A DNA stretch of 64,000 nucleotides from Pseudomonas sp. BSw22131 (GCF_026810445.1 NZ_CP113949.1:3100001-3164000); one strand, 5' to 3'. Counted from the first letter of the stretch, positions 50,877 to 60,345 are shown. The notes: a model not told the origin generated them from the sequence alone. Made by a program: numbers and translations.

Positions 50877-53668
50877 GCGCTTCCCTGCCTGCCGTGAAAA
50901 ACTTGCGCGCTACCCAGCGTCTGCAATTTCACAAAGACTTCACCCTGGACGACGCGGTCAAGCTGGTGCCGTACTTCGCCAGCCTCGGCATCAGCCACGT
51001 GTATGCGTCGCCGCTCCTAAAGGCGCGTGCGGGTTCGATGCACGGCTACGATGTGGTCGACCCCCGCGTGATCAACCCTGAACTGGGTGGCGAGCCCGCA
51101 CTGCGCAGGCTTGTTGCTGCGCTGCGCGAACACGGCATGGGCCTGATCCTGGACATCGTCTCCAACCACATGGCGGTTGGCGGCTCGGACAACCCATGGT
51201 GGCTGGACCTGATGGAATGGGGTCAGCGAAGCCCTTACGCGAAGTTCTTCGATATCCAGTGGAATTCCCCGGACCCGTTGCTGAAGGGCCAATTGCTGCT
51301 GCCGTTTCTGGGCTCCGACTACGGCAGCGTGTTGCAGGCCGGCGACCTGAAACTGTGCCTTGATGCCGAGCACGGTAGCTTGCGTGTCGAGCACTATCAG
51401 CACCATTTTCCGATCAATCCGGGCACGTATGCGCCATTGCTCGACGCCGCTGGCGAACCGGAACTGCATGATCTGGCCCAGCGCTTCACCGCGCTGGATC
51501 AGTATCCGCAAGCCTACGAACGCGCGCGTCAGGCCAAGGCCGAGCTGGTTGAGTTGCTCAAGCAAAAGCCGGCGCTGATCAAAGCCATCGAAAAAGGCTT
51601 CGAGCAGTTCGATGGCCGCACGATGCAGGGCTTCAACAAGTTTCACCGGTTGCTGGAGCAGCAGGACTATCGCCTCGCCAGCTGGCGCACTTCGGGCGAT
51701 GACATCAACTGGCGGCGCTTTTTCGACATCAACGAGCTGGGCGGTTTGCGCGTCGAGCGCCCTGCTGTGTTCGAGGCGACCCACGGCAAGATTTTCGAGT
51801 TGATCAGCGAAGGGCTGGTGGACGGCCTGCGTATCGACCACATCGACGGTCTGGCGGACCCTCGTGGCTATTGCCGTCGGCTGCATCGACGTGTCGAGAG
51901 CCTGTTGCGCAAGCGCCCGGCGGGCACTGAGCTGACGCACTTGCCGATCTTCGTCGAGAAAATCCTCGGTCCCGACGAGCAGTTGCACGAAGACTGGAGC
52001 GTGGACGGCACTACCGGCTACGAATTCATGAACCAGGTGTCGCTGCTGCAACATGATCCAAAAGGCGAAGCGATACTGGGTGAGCTGTGGAGCCGCATCA
52101 GCGGACGCACGGCTGACTTCAATCAGGAAGTGCTCGAGGCGCGTGATCTGGTGCTCCATGGCACGCTGGCGGGAGATTTCGAGAACGTTGCGCAAGCCCT
52201 GCTGCAGGTGGCCCGCAGCGACGTGATGAGCCGCGACCTGACCTTCGGCGCCATTCGACGCGCGCTATTGGCGCTGGTGGTCAACTTCCCGATTTACCGC
52301 ACGTACATCAGCGCCTGCGGCCGCTCGGAAGAAGATGACCGTTACTTCCAGCAAGCGATGGAAGGTGCCCGCACGATGCTCAGCGAAGGCGACTGGCCGG
52401 TGCTGGATTACCTTCAGTTGTGGCTGGGCGGCGAGCGCTTGCGTTCATTCCCGCTCGGGCCGCAGCGCGACCTGCGCCGCAAGGCCTGCACCCGCTTCCA
52501 GCAACTCACCTCTCCGGTGGCCGCGAAGTCGGTGGAGGACACCTCGTTCTACCGCTCTGCGGCGCTGCTCTCGCGCAACGATGTGGGCTTTCATCCGCAA
52601 CATTTCAGTGCGCCAGCGAGCGATTTCGACGAGGCCTGCCAGAAGCGTCACGAGGCCTTCCCGAACAACTTGCTGACCACCGCCACCCACGACCACAAAC
52701 GTGGCGAAGACACTCGCACTCGCTTGGCCGTACTCAGCGAATGCGCGCCCTGGTATGCCGAGCAAGTCGAGCGTTGGCTGCAACTGTCGGCGCCGCTGAA
52801 AGGCGAAGACGCCGCCATCAGTCCGGGCGACGAACTGATGCTATACCAAGCGTTGCTGGGCAGCTGGCCTCTGGACCTGACGGGTGAAAACGCGTTTGAG
52901 GATTATCTGAAGCGTCTGATCCAGTGGCAGGAAAAGGCCCTGCGTGAAGCCAAATTGCAGAGCAGCTGGAGCGCGGCAAACGAGCCGTATGAAACCGCAT
53001 GCCGGGAGTTTTTGACCGCACTGCTGCTGGCGCCTGAAGGCCTGGCCCTGCGTCAGTCCATAGGCGCGACGGCTAACCGCATCGCTACCGCAGGTGCGTT
53101 GAACAGTCTGGCGCAAACTTTGCTGCGATTGACAGTGCCGGGTGTTCCCGACCTCTATCAGGGCACCGAATTCTGGGATTTCACCCTGGTAGACCCGGAC
53201 AACCGTCGCCCGGTGGATTACCCCGCTCGCGAACGTGCGCTCGAGGAGTCCCTGGCGCCTGAGGAGTTGCTCGCCAAGTGGCAGGATGGTCGCATCAAGC
53301 AGAGCGTGATCGCACAAGCGCTGGATGCACGTAATCAGCACCCGGAGCTGTTCAGTGAGGGTCAATACCAACGGCTTGAGGTGGTAGGTCAACACGCCGA
53401 ACACGTCATGGCCTTTGCCCGGATAAAGGAGGATACGCGGGCTATTGTTGTGGTTCCGCGGCTGTTCAATGAACTATTGGGCACCGCACAAACTCCATTC
53501 ATCAATGCTGCAAATTGGGGCGATACGCGAATCCTCTTGCCATTCGCTGATTCAGATTCGAGCTGGAAGGGACTTTTTTCGCAAGAAACAGTCACAACCA
53601 ACAAGGAAATGCCGATCAGTGCAGCGCTCAAGGATTTTTCTGTAAACCTGCTTATTCAAACTTTGTAA
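50873..53668 (+). CDS. treY: Malto-oligosyltrehalose synthase
   Basis: 931 residues, GH13. YFASLGISHVYASPLLKARAGSMHGYDV, LDIVSNHMAVG, GLRIDHIDGLADPRGY (nucleophile D), LPIFVEKILG (E) and TTATHDHKRGEDTRTRL (D) are all as in TreY. It isomerises the reducing-end alpha-1,4 bond of maltodextrins to the alpha,alpha-1,1 trehalose bond, giving the TreZ substrate. It starts at ATGA over the malQ stop. The cytoplasmic trehalose it yields serves as osmoprotectant in pseudomonads. Confidence 0.95.
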   Translation: MSASLPAVKNLRATQRLQFHKDFTLDDAVKLVPYFASLGISHVYASPLLKARAGSMHGYDVVDPRVINPELGGEPALRRLVAALREHGMGLILDIVSNHMAVGGSDNPWWLDLMEWGQRSPYAKFFDIQWNSPDPLLKGQLLLPFLGSDYGSVLQAGDLKLCLDAEHGSLRVEHYQHHFPINPGTYAPLLDAAGEPELHDLAQRFTALDQYPQAYERARQAKAELVELLKQKPALIKAIEKGFEQFDGRTMQGFNKFHRLLEQQDYRLASWRTSGDDINWRRFFDINELGGLRVERPAVFEATHGKIFELISEGLVDGLRIDHIDGLADPRGYCRRLHRRVESLLRKRPAGTELTHLPIFVEKILGPDEQLHEDWSVDGTTGYEFMNQVSLLQHDPKGEAILGELWSRISGRTADFNQEVLEARDLVLHGTLAGDFENVAQALLQVARSDVMSRDLTFGAIRRALLALVVNFPIYRTYISACGRSEEDDRYFQQAMEGARTMLSEGDWPVLDYLQLWLGGERLRSFPLGPQRDLRRKACTRFQQLTSPVAAKSVEDTSFYRSAALLSRNDVGFHPQHFSAPASDFDEACQKRHEAFPNNLLTTATHDHKRGEDTRTRLAVLSECAPWYAEQVERWLQLSAPLKGEDAAISPGDELMLYQALLGSWPLDLTGENAFEDYLKRLIQWQEKALREAKLQSSWSAANEPYETACREFLTALLLAPEGLALRQSIGATANRIATAGALNSLAQTLLRLTVPGVPDLYQGTEFWDFTLVDPDNRRPVDYPARERALEESLAPEELLAKWQDGRIKQSVIAQALDARNQHPELFSEGQYQRLEVVGQHAEHVMAFARIKEDTRAIVVVPRLFNELLGTAQTPFINAANWGDTRILLPFADSDSSWKGLFSQETVTTNKEMPISAALKDFSVNLLIQTL

Positions 53669-53685
53669 TACCCGGGAGTGTCGAG

Positions 53686-54093
53686 ATGAGTGCCGACGAG
53701 AAGAAGATTCAGGACTTTGCCTATCAGATCTGGAAATCAGAAGGCGAGCCGCATGGCCATGACGAACGTCATTGGGAAATGGCCCGTAAGCGGGCCGAAG
53801 CCGAGGACACGGCGCCGGGCAAGTCTGCCAAGCCAAAGTCGCCCAAAGCGAGCGGCAAGGCCGAGGCCAAGCCGACTTCGGCTAAAGCTGCCGCCAAGCC
53901 TGGGACCAAACCGCCCGTAAAACCGGCAACCCCAGCCGCCTCAGCGCCTAAAAAAGCTGAAAAGACTGACAGCGCTGACAAACCGGCCGCCAAGCCTGCT
54001 CCTAAGCCAAAGGCCGCTGGCTCGGCATCTGCCCCGGCCAAACCAGCTAAGCCGGCACCCAAAAAGCCTGCTGCCAAGCCTCCTGCGGCATGA
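53686..54093 (+). CDS. DUF2934 protein with histone H1-like tail
   Basis: 135 residues. The first 40 are a DUF2934 domain (KIQDFAYQIWKSEGEPHGHDERHWEMARKR). The remaining 95 are a low-complexity Ala/Lys/Pro tail like histone H1 or AlgP/AlgR3 of Pseudomonas (PKSPKAS, AKPAPKPKA, APKKPAAKPPAA). The tail suggests nucleic acid or polyanion binding. It sits between treY and glgX, the same place as the homologous gene in P. aeruginosa as I recall it. RBS GGGAG. Function unknown. Confidence 0.88.
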   Translation: MSADEKKIQDFAYQIWKSEGEPHGHDERHWEMARKRAEAEDTAPGKSAKPKSPKASGKAEAKPTSAKAAAKPGTKPPVKPATPAASAPKKAEKTDSADKPAAKPAPKPKAAGSASAPAKPAKPAPKKPAAKPPAA

Positions 54094-54265
54094 TTGCTCG
54101 GTACCCCCGAGCACGCTGTAGAGATGAACCATTGCCGCAGGACGACCGTAGCACCGGTCGCCCCCTGCGGTTATTTCAATACCTGTTTTAACCAATGGCG
54201 CAGCCGGCGGCATGCGACAAAGGCCTTGTTTGCCTTCAGGAAATCATTCGACGTCAGGAACACAC

Positions 54266-56464
54266 ATGACCCAGCAATCCTCTAAATCCGCGGATAAAGA
54301 AGCGGTAAAGAATGAATCCCCCAAAGCCAGCTCGCCCGACGTCACCGTCACCCGCATTCGTGAAGGCCTGCCCTTCCCGCTGGGCGCCAATTGGGACGGT
54401 CTGGGTGTCAACTTTGCGCTGTTCTCTGCCAATGCGACCAAGGTTGAACTGTGCCTTTTCGACTCTTCCGGTGAAGTCGAACTCGAGCGTATCGAGCTGC
54501 CTGAATACACCGACGAAATTTTTCACGGCTACCTGCCGGACGCCCATCCTGGCCTGATCTACGGCTACCGCGTGTACGGGCCTTATGACCCGAAAAACGG
54601 TCATCGCTTCAACCACAACAAACTGTTGATCGACCCGTACGCCAAGCAACTGGTTGGCCAGTTGAAATGGTCCGAGGCACTTTTTGGCTACACCATCGGC
54701 CACCCGGACGGCGACCTCAGCTTCGATGAACGCGACAGCGCGCCTTTCGTGCCCAAAAGCAAGGTGATCGACCCGGCCTACACATGGGGCCGCGACCAGC
54801 GCGTCAGCGTGCCGTGGGACAAGACGGTTCTGTATGAAACCCACACTCGGGGTTTCACCATGCGCCACCCTTCGGTCCCTGAAGAACTGCGCGGCACATT
54901 CTCCGGGCTGATGGTTGATGACGTGATCCAGCACATCCGCAGCCTGGGTGTGTCTTCGGTCGAGTTGCTGCCCATCCATGCGTTCGTCAATGACCAGCAC
55001 TTGCTGCAAAAAGGCATGACCAACTATTGGGGCTACAACACCATCGCCTTCTTCGCCCCGGACCCGCGCTATCTTGCTCACGGCAAGATCGCCGAGTTCA
55101 AGGAAATGGTCGCGCACATGCACCATGCAGGGCTCGAGGTGATTCTCGACGTGGTTTACAACCACACCGCCGAGGGCAACGAACTTGGCCCGACCCTGTC
55201 CATGCGTGGCATCGACAACGCCTCCTACTACCGTCTGATGCCGGACGACAAGCGCTTTTACATCAACGATTCCGGCACCGGCAACACGCTCGACCTCAGC
55301 CATCCGTGCGTCCTGCAAATGGTCACAGACTCACTGCGCTATTGGGCGACCGAGATGCACGTCGACGGTTTCCGTTTCGACCTTGCGACGATCCTCGGGC
55401 GCTACCACGACGGTTTCGACGAGCGTCACAGCTTCCTCGTCGCCTGCCGTCAGGACCCGGTCTTGCGTCAGGTCAAAATGATCGCCGAGCCTTGGGACTG
55501 CGGGCCGGGTGGCTATCAGGTGGGCGGCTTCCCGCCGGGCTGGGTCGAGTGGAACGACAAGTTCCGCGACACCGTTCGCGCGTTCTGGAAAGGCGACGAA
55601 GGCCAGCTGGCAGACTTCGCTAACCGCATGACGGCTTCGGGCAACATGTTCAATCAGCGAGGTCGTCGTCCGTACGCTTCAGTGAACTTCATCACCGCGC
55701 ACGACGGTTTTACCTTGCACGATCTGGTGTCCTACAACGACAAGCACAACGAAGATAACGACGAAAACAATCAGGATGGCAGCAACGACAACCGCTCCTG
55801 GAACCACGGTGTCGAAGGTCCGACCGACGACCCCGAGATCAACGCGCTGCGTCTGCGCCAGATGCGCAACTTCTTCTCCACGCTGCTGCTCGCCCAAGGC
55901 ACGCCGATGATGGTGGCTGGCGACGAATTCGCACGTACCCAGCACGGAAATAACAACGCGTATTGCCAGGACAGCGAGATTGGCTGGGTCAACTGGGAGC
56001 TGGATGAAGACGGCGAATCGTTGCTCAAGTTCGTCAAACGCCTCATCAAGCTGCGCCTGACCTACCCTATCCTGCGTCGGGGTCGCTTCCTGGTCGGTGA
56101 TTACAACGAAGAACTGGGCGTGAAAGACGTTACGTGGCTGGCGCCGAACGGCAACGAAATGAGCGTTGAGCAGTGGCAGGACGTGCATGCGCGTTGCCTC
56201 GGGATGCTGATGGATGGCCGTGCGCAAGAGACCGGCATTCGTCGTCGGGGCTCGGAGGCTACCCTGCTGCTGGTGGTCAACTCGCACCACGAAGGCGTCA
56301 ATTTCACCTTCCCGGAAGTGCCTGAGGGGGTCAACTGGACCTGCCTGATCGACACCAATCAGCCTGACACGCACAGCAAGGAGCACTTCGATTTCGGTCA
56401 GGAATACACCATCACGCCGCGCTCGCTGGTGCTGTTCGAGTTGCAGAAAGAAGAACAGAAATGA
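54266..56464 (+). CDS. glgX: Glycogen debranching enzyme
   Basis: 732 residues from ATG 54266 (AGGAA five bases before). GH13 isoamylase type: N-terminal CBM48 (PFPLGANWDGLGVNFALFSANATKVEL), then EVILDVVYNHTAEGN, VDGFRFDLATILGR (nucleophile D), KMIAEPWDCGPGGYQVG (E), FITAHDGFTLHDLVSYNDKHN (D) and PMMVAGDEFARTQ. It removes alpha-1,6 branches from glycogen or limit dextrins, supplying linear chains to MalQ and TreY. An extra N-terminal tail of about 30 hydrophilic residues is present. Its stop overlaps the next start by four bases. Confidence 0.95.
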   Translation: MTQQSSKSADKEAVKNESPKASSPDVTVTRIREGLPFPLGANWDGLGVNFALFSANATKVELCLFDSSGEVELERIELPEYTDEIFHGYLPDAHPGLIYGYRVYGPYDPKNGHRFNHNKLLIDPYAKQLVGQLKWSEALFGYTIGHPDGDLSFDERDSAPFVPKSKVIDPAYTWGRDQRVSVPWDKTVLYETHTRGFTMRHPSVPEELRGTFSGLMVDDVIQHIRSLGVSSVELLPIHAFVNDQHLLQKGMTNYWGYNTIAFFAPDPRYLAHGKIAEFKEMVAHMHHAGLEVILDVVYNHTAEGNELGPTLSMRGIDNASYYRLMPDDKRFYINDSGTGNTLDLSHPCVLQMVTDSLRYWATEMHVDGFRFDLATILGRYHDGFDERHSFLVACRQDPVLRQVKMIAEPWDCGPGGYQVGGFPPGWVEWNDKFRDTVRAFWKGDEGQLADFANRMTASGNMFNQRGRRPYASVNFITAHDGFTLHDLVSYNDKHNEDNDENNQDGSNDNRSWNHGVEGPTDDPEINALRLRQMRNFFSTLLLAQGTPMMVAGDEFARTQHGNNNAYCQDSEIGWVNWELDEDGESLLKFVKRLIKLRLTYPILRRGRFLVGDYNEELGVKDVTWLAPNGNEMSVEQWQDVHARCLGMLMDGRAQETGIRRRGSEATLLLVVNSHHEGVNFTFPEVPEGVNWTCLIDTNQPDTHSKEHFDFGQEYTITPRSLVLFELQKEEQK

Positions 56465-57522
56465 GCCGCGCGCTGAGCGAGTTTCTTGCCCAGCGTACGC
56501 AGCGCCTCGACACCACTCAGGCGTTGGGCGAGTGCCTTCGGGCACTGGTCCACGAGCAGCTTGCCAGCCTGCCGCCACCCGGCGGTGGCCGTACGCTCGA
56601 ACGCTGGCGCAGTCTGGCCATCGTTGCGGCGCATGATCTGGCGCTGTGCAAACTGTATGAGGGCCACACCGACGCTCTGGCAATCATGGCCGAGCTGAAA
56701 AGCTCGGCCGCTACGCCAGGCAGCACATGGGGTATGTGGGCGGCTGAGCCGCCGCAGGCACGCGTCATGGTTTCCGGCACCGGCCGCACTGTTAGCCTGA
56801 ATGGCCGCAAGGCCTGGTGTTCAGGCGCCACCACGCTCAGCCACGCATTGATGACCGCTTGGGATAACGAGGCCCGGCAGCAGTTGGTGGCCGTCGCGCT
56901 TGATCAACCAGGCGTTACGGTGACCGACGAAGGATGGGCCGCGGTCGGCATGGCCGCGACCGGCAGCGTCGAGGTGCAGTTCGACAACGCCCAGGCGCTG
57001 ACCATCGGCGAGCCTGGGCAGTATGTGTCACGTGCGGGGTTCTGGCAGGGTGGTATTGGCATCGCCGCGTGCTGGTACGGCGCAGCGAACAGCATCGCCG
57101 AGCGGCTCCTCAATGCCTGCGCGCAACGAGAAGAGCCCCACGCGCTGGCCCATCTGGGCGCTGTGGACGCGGCTCTGTTCAGCGCAGGTCAGGCGCTGCA
57201 AAACGCGGCCCGCGCAATCGATCAGGCGCCATTGGCAGATGCTGAGTTGTTGGCCAGGCGCTGCCGTGCGGTGGTTGAACGCACGACGCAGCAAGTGATA
57301 GAACATGTCGGTCGGGCCTTGGGCGCCGGCCCGTATTGCAAAGATGCGCAGTTCGCCCGGCTGATGGCTGATCTCCCGGTGTTTGTGCGCCAGAGTCATG
57401 CGGAACGTGACCTTGCAGCGCTCGGGCAACTGCTTGCTTGCTCTCCCTCGAATCCATCGACTGCAGCCACCCACACGCAAGGCATGCCCCGAACCGTGTC
57501 CAAGGGAAGCTGGTCGTTATGA
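56461..57522 (+). CDS. Acyl-CoA dehydrogenase-like protein
   Basis: 353 residues, shorter than ordinary acyl-CoA dehydrogenases. Recognisable pieces are WGMWAAEPP...V.VSGTGRTVSLNGRKAWCSGA (middle beta domain), AVGMAATGSVEVQFDNA and the C-terminal helices (GIGIAACWYGAANSIAERL; VERTTQQVIEHVGRALGAGPYCKD). The catalytic glutamate is not evident. It overlaps the glgX stop by four bases (ATGA). In other genomes such proteins accompany a PIG-L deacetylase, a NodS-like methyltransferase and a glycosyltransferase; the first two are next to it here. The substrate is unknown. Confidence 0.75.
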   Translation: MSRALSEFLAQRTQRLDTTQALGECLRALVHEQLASLPPPGGGRTLERWRSLAIVAAHDLALCKLYEGHTDALAIMAELKSSAATPGSTWGMWAAEPPQARVMVSGTGRTVSLNGRKAWCSGATTLSHALMTAWDNEARQQLVAVALDQPGVTVTDEGWAAVGMAATGSVEVQFDNAQALTIGEPGQYVSRAGFWQGGIGIAACWYGAANSIAERLLNACAQREEPHALAHLGAVDAALFSAGQALQNAARAIDQAPLADAELLARRCRAVVERTTQQVIEHVGRALGAGPYCKDAQFARLMADLPVFVRQSHAERDLAALGQLLACSPSNPSTAATHTQGMPRTVSKGSWSL

Positions 57523-57531
57523 ACGGTGCCT

Positions 57532-58290
57532 ATGAATGACAATCCCATCGTCGGCCACGGCACGACACTTCAAGCGTGGCAAGGCTCAGCCCGGCTGGCA
57601 GCCTTGCCCGTCATCGGCGCTGACCTGCTCGTCCCACCTGGCTCGCGCGCGGTCATTGTTGCGCCGCATCCCGACGACGAGATTCTCGGTTTTGGCGGGC
57701 TGATGCAGCAACTGGCGCATTTGGGACGCGCCATGAAACTGATCTCGGTGACCGACGGCAGCGCCAGTCATCCGGGCTCGAGATTCTGGTCCAGCGAGCG
57801 TTTGAGTGTGATTCGACCCCAAGAGAGCGCCGAAGCAGTACGACGTCTGGACGTGCCGTTGCACAGCCTGCAATGGATTCGCGGCGGGTTTCCGGACAGC
57901 GCAGTGGCCACTCAGGAAACCGAGCTGACGGCGTTTTTTCAGCGTTATCTTCGGCCAACCGATGTGGTGTTCTGCACGTGGCAGCATGACGGGCACAGCG
58001 ATCATGAAGCCGTAGGCCGCGCCTGCGCCGCCGCCACCCAGGCAGTTGGTGCGCAACTGCATGAGGTGCCGATCTGGGCCTGGCACTGGGCAAGTCCGGA
58101 AGACCCGCGACTGCCGTGGGATCGCGCGCGCAAAGTGCTGCTGGCACCGGAAACCATCGCCCGCAAGCGTCATGCCGCCCATGCTTTCGCCAGCCAGTTG
58201 CACGGCGACCCACTTATCGGCCTTGAACCCGTGCTGCCGCCGCACGTGCTGGAGCGTCTGATGCAATCGTTCGAGGTGGTGTTTCTGTGA
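57532..58290 (+). CDS. PIG-L family N-deacetylase
   Basis: 252 residues. Metal-binding motif VAPHPDDEILGFGG near residue 43 and the second ligand block TWQHDGHSDHEAVG. LmbE/PIG-L enzymes deacetylate N-acetylglucosamine-containing lipids or mycothiol precursors. Start is ATG 57532 (a GTG at 57526 is in frame); it follows the acyl-CoA dehydrogenase-like gene by 9 bp and overlaps the methyltransferase start by four. The three-gene group looks like a small glycan- or glycolipid-modifying unit, but its product is unknown. Confidence 0.9.
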   Translation: MNDNPIVGHGTTLQAWQGSARLAALPVIGADLLVPPGSRAVIVAPHPDDEILGFGGLMQQLAHLGRAMKLISVTDGSASHPGSRFWSSERLSVIRPQESAEAVRRLDVPLHSLQWIRGGFPDSAVATQETELTAFFQRYLRPTDVVFCTWQHDGHSDHEAVGRACAAATQAVGAQLHEVPIWAWHWASPEDPRLPWDRARKVLLAPETIARKRHAAHAFASQLHGDPLIGLEPVLPPHVLERLMQSFEVVFL

Positions 58291-58904
58291 GTGATGTCGG
58301 CAAGGCAAGTATCGGCGATGCGTACTTCGATCAGTTGTTCGCAGGCAGCGACGATCCATGGGCCTTCAAGCAGCGCTGGTATGAACGTCGTAAACGAGCG
58401 CTAACACTTGCCGCCCTGCCCCGCGAGCGCTACGCACGGATCTTTGAGCCGGGCTGCGCCAACGGCGAGCTGAGCGCGGAACTTGCCACCCGCTGCGATC
58501 GCTTCGTAGGCTGCGACACGGCGGCGGCAGCGGTCGAACTGGCCCGCGAGCGGTTGTCTGACTTCCCCAGGGCGCAGGTGATGCAAGCGCGCCTGCCTGC
58601 GCAATGGCCGACGGGCCGTTTTGACCTGATCGTGATCAGTGAGTTGGGCTATTACCTGATTCTTGAAGACCTGCACGACTGGATTGAGCGCGCCATCGGA
58701 TCGCTGACAGAAGACGGTCAACTGCTGGCCTGTCACTGGCGAACGCCCATCGACGGCTGCCCATTGACTGCCGATCAAGTGCACGAAACGCTGCAGCAGA
58801 GACTGGGCCTGAATCGGCTTTACAGCCAGACGGACAGTGACTTCCTGCTTGACGTCTGGGGCCGAGATACCCTGTCCGTCGCCCAGAAAGAAGGCCTGCG
58901 TTGA
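58287..58904 (+). CDS. NodS-type SAM-dependent methyltransferase
   Basis: 205 residues, starting at GTG 58287 over the previous stop (GTGA). Class I methyltransferase: YFDQLFAGSDDPWAFKQRWYERRKR, then motif I FEPGCANGELSAEL, the acidic CDTAA, and DLIVISELGYYL. This N-terminal signature is typical of NodS, the rhizobial N-methyltransferase of chitooligosaccharides. With a PIG-L deacetylase in front it would methylate a newly freed amino group. No glycosyltransferase follows in the window; the next 400 bp hold REP elements. Confidence 0.87.
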   Translation: MSDVGKASIGDAYFDQLFAGSDDPWAFKQRWYERRKRALTLAALPRERYARIFEPGCANGELSAELATRCDRFVGCDTAAAAVELARERLSDFPRAQVMQARLPAQWPTGRFDLIVISELGYYLILEDLHDWIERAIGSLTEDGQLLACHWRTPIDGCPLTADQVHETLQQRLGLNRLYSQTDSDFLLDVWGRDTLSVAQKEGLR

Positions 58905-58964
58905 AGACGGCGTAAACACGCCGTCGGCGCCAGGTTGGCTTGGATTGTGAGTCAGTTGCGACGT

Positions 58965-59053
58965 CACGCGAATGAATTCTCGCCTACAGACGCAGTGCGC
59001 ACACCGCTTGCCTGAAGCCGAGATCGTGCAGGAGCTAAATTGTTGGCGAGACG
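58965..59053. repeat. REP pair, ATTCGCG family
   Basis: Left unit reads, reverse-complemented, CTGTAGGCGAGAATTCATTC (58969-58988). Right unit is TGCAGGAGCTAAATTGTTGG from 59028, continuing CGAGACG. The same family as the pair at 44201-44280. Confidence 0.75.
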
Positions 59054-59102
59054 ATTTGGCTAACGTGTTGAAGGAGCGATTTTGTCGTGATCACGACGAT
59101 CA

Positions 59103-59232
59103 GACTGTAGGAGACGATCAACCTGTAGGAGCCTGACGAGCCAGAGCGAGGCCGCGATTGCGGTGGGCCTGACACAGCGCGTTGTGAGGTACTGCTGCCG
59201 CTGGGAAGCAGATCGCGAGCAAGCTCCCTACT
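59103..59232. repeat. REP units, GCGAGCAAGC family
   Basis: CTGTAGGAGCCTGACGAGCC (from 59123) with GAGGCCGCGATTGCGG, and the inverted unit AGATCGCGAGCAAGCTCCCT (59210-59229). The second shares its core with the REP pair at 22701-22782. Confidence 0.7.
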
Positions 59233-59304
59233 ACCAGAATCACTTGCATCTACAGGGTCTACAGTCCTCAACAGCCACAAGTTGTGGCCATTGAACGGCG
59301 CCGT

Positions 59305-60345
59305 TTACTCCTGATGCGCCGCCGTTTGCATCCCGGCCGTGCTCAAAGGTGACCCAAGCGCGCTGCCGAAGAACCGGACCGCTTCTGCGCTGAGGTTGCG
59401 ATGGATGTCCTCACGATCTACGCCAATGGCATCGGTGCACAACACAGGGGCGGTGGCGCGCTGTTCGTCATCACACGGTGCCATGAACACAAAGTGCCCT
59501 GCCCCCGCCAACAACTTGAAGTCCGACACATCGGGCAACTTGCGCGCCAGAGCCTCGGCATTCTTGTCGACGGCCAGTAACTCATCGCCATCGCCGCTGT
59601 ACATCAACACCGGCACGTGGACGTCAGCCAGCGTATTGCGGCCGAACATCAGGCCCAGCGGCGCCATCAACATCAATGCGCCCACACGTGGATCGGCTTG
59701 CGCATGAAGATCATCACGGTCTGCCAGCAGCTCGCCCTGCGTCTTGCACGCGTCACGGTCTTGCGGCCGCTCGGCGCAGTACTTGCGCAAGCGCTTCAAA
59801 TCCGGCTGCGCGCCGGCCAGAATCAACGCGGTTTCGCCACCGGCCGAATAACCGATGACCCCGACCCGGCGCGCGCTGATGTAAGGCGACAACATCGGGT
59901 CTAGCAGCGCTGCGCTGATCGCTTCAGAGATTTGCAGCGGACGCCCGTACAGATTGCTCAGGCTGCCCAGGCGGCTGTGGTCGAGATAATTGTCGCCAGG
60001 GTGAAACACCGCAACCACCACAAAACCCTGCCGGGCGAGAGACGTAGCCAGATCATGCTGGGCCAACGGGGTGCCCGTATTGCCGTGCGACAGCATCAAC
60101 AACGGGAAACGGCCCATGGCAATTTTGGCGTTTTCCGTCGCCTCGATGCGGTAACCCTGAACTCTGGTCACTTGCTCGGCGTCAGTGGACGGATAAAAGG
60201 CGTAGGCGTGCATCGGCTGGGAGTCCAGCGGATCAAGGAAATCCAATTCGTGAAAGCCGACGCTCCAGAGTTCCTGTGCACTGATTTGCACCGAAATCAG
60301 GCTGCTGAACAGACTCAACACTACCGCTGCACAAAGACGCATCAT
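59305..60345 (-). CDS. Secreted alpha/beta hydrolase (dienelactone-hydrolase/PAF-AH-like)
   Basis: 346 residues with a signal peptide at 1-23 (CAAVVLSLFSSLISVQISA, cleavage before QELW). Hydrolase fold: PLLMLSHGNTGTPLAQHDLA (oxyanion), nucleophile VIGYSAGGETALIL, aspartate in VLMYSGDGDEL and histidine in LLAGAGHFVFMAP, so the triad is complete. Insert region CAERPQDRDACKTQG could be disulphide-bonded. It resembles periplasmic dienelactone hydrolase-like proteins found in many Pseudomonas. Substrate unknown. Start could be either M of MMRL. Confidence 0.87.
   Translation of the reverse strand: MMRLCAAVVLSLFSSLISVQISAQELWSVGFHELDFLDPLDSQPMHAYAFYPSTDAEQVTRVQGYRIEATENAKIAMGRFPLLMLSHGNTGTPLAQHDLATSLARQGFVVVAVFHPGDNYLDHSRLGSLSNLYGRPLQISEAISAALLDPMLSPYISARRVGVIGYSAGGETALILAGAQPDLKRLRKYCAERPQDRDACKTQGELLADRDDLHAQADPRVGALMLMAPLGLMFGRNTLADVHVPVLMYSGDGDELLAVDKNAEALARKLPDVSDFKLLAGAGHFVFMAPCDDEQRATAPVLCTDAIGVDREDIHRNLSAEAVRFFGSALGSPLSTAGMQTAAHQE

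Larger units (their letters stand above)
58905..59304. other. REP-rich gap after the methyltransferase
   Basis: 400 bp with no gene. At least four REP-like units fill it (58965-58988, 59027-59053, 59123-59170, 59206-59232), the densest repeat zone of the window. It lies between a plus-strand operon end and the minus-strand hydrolase end, a usual site for such elements. Confidence 0.7.
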
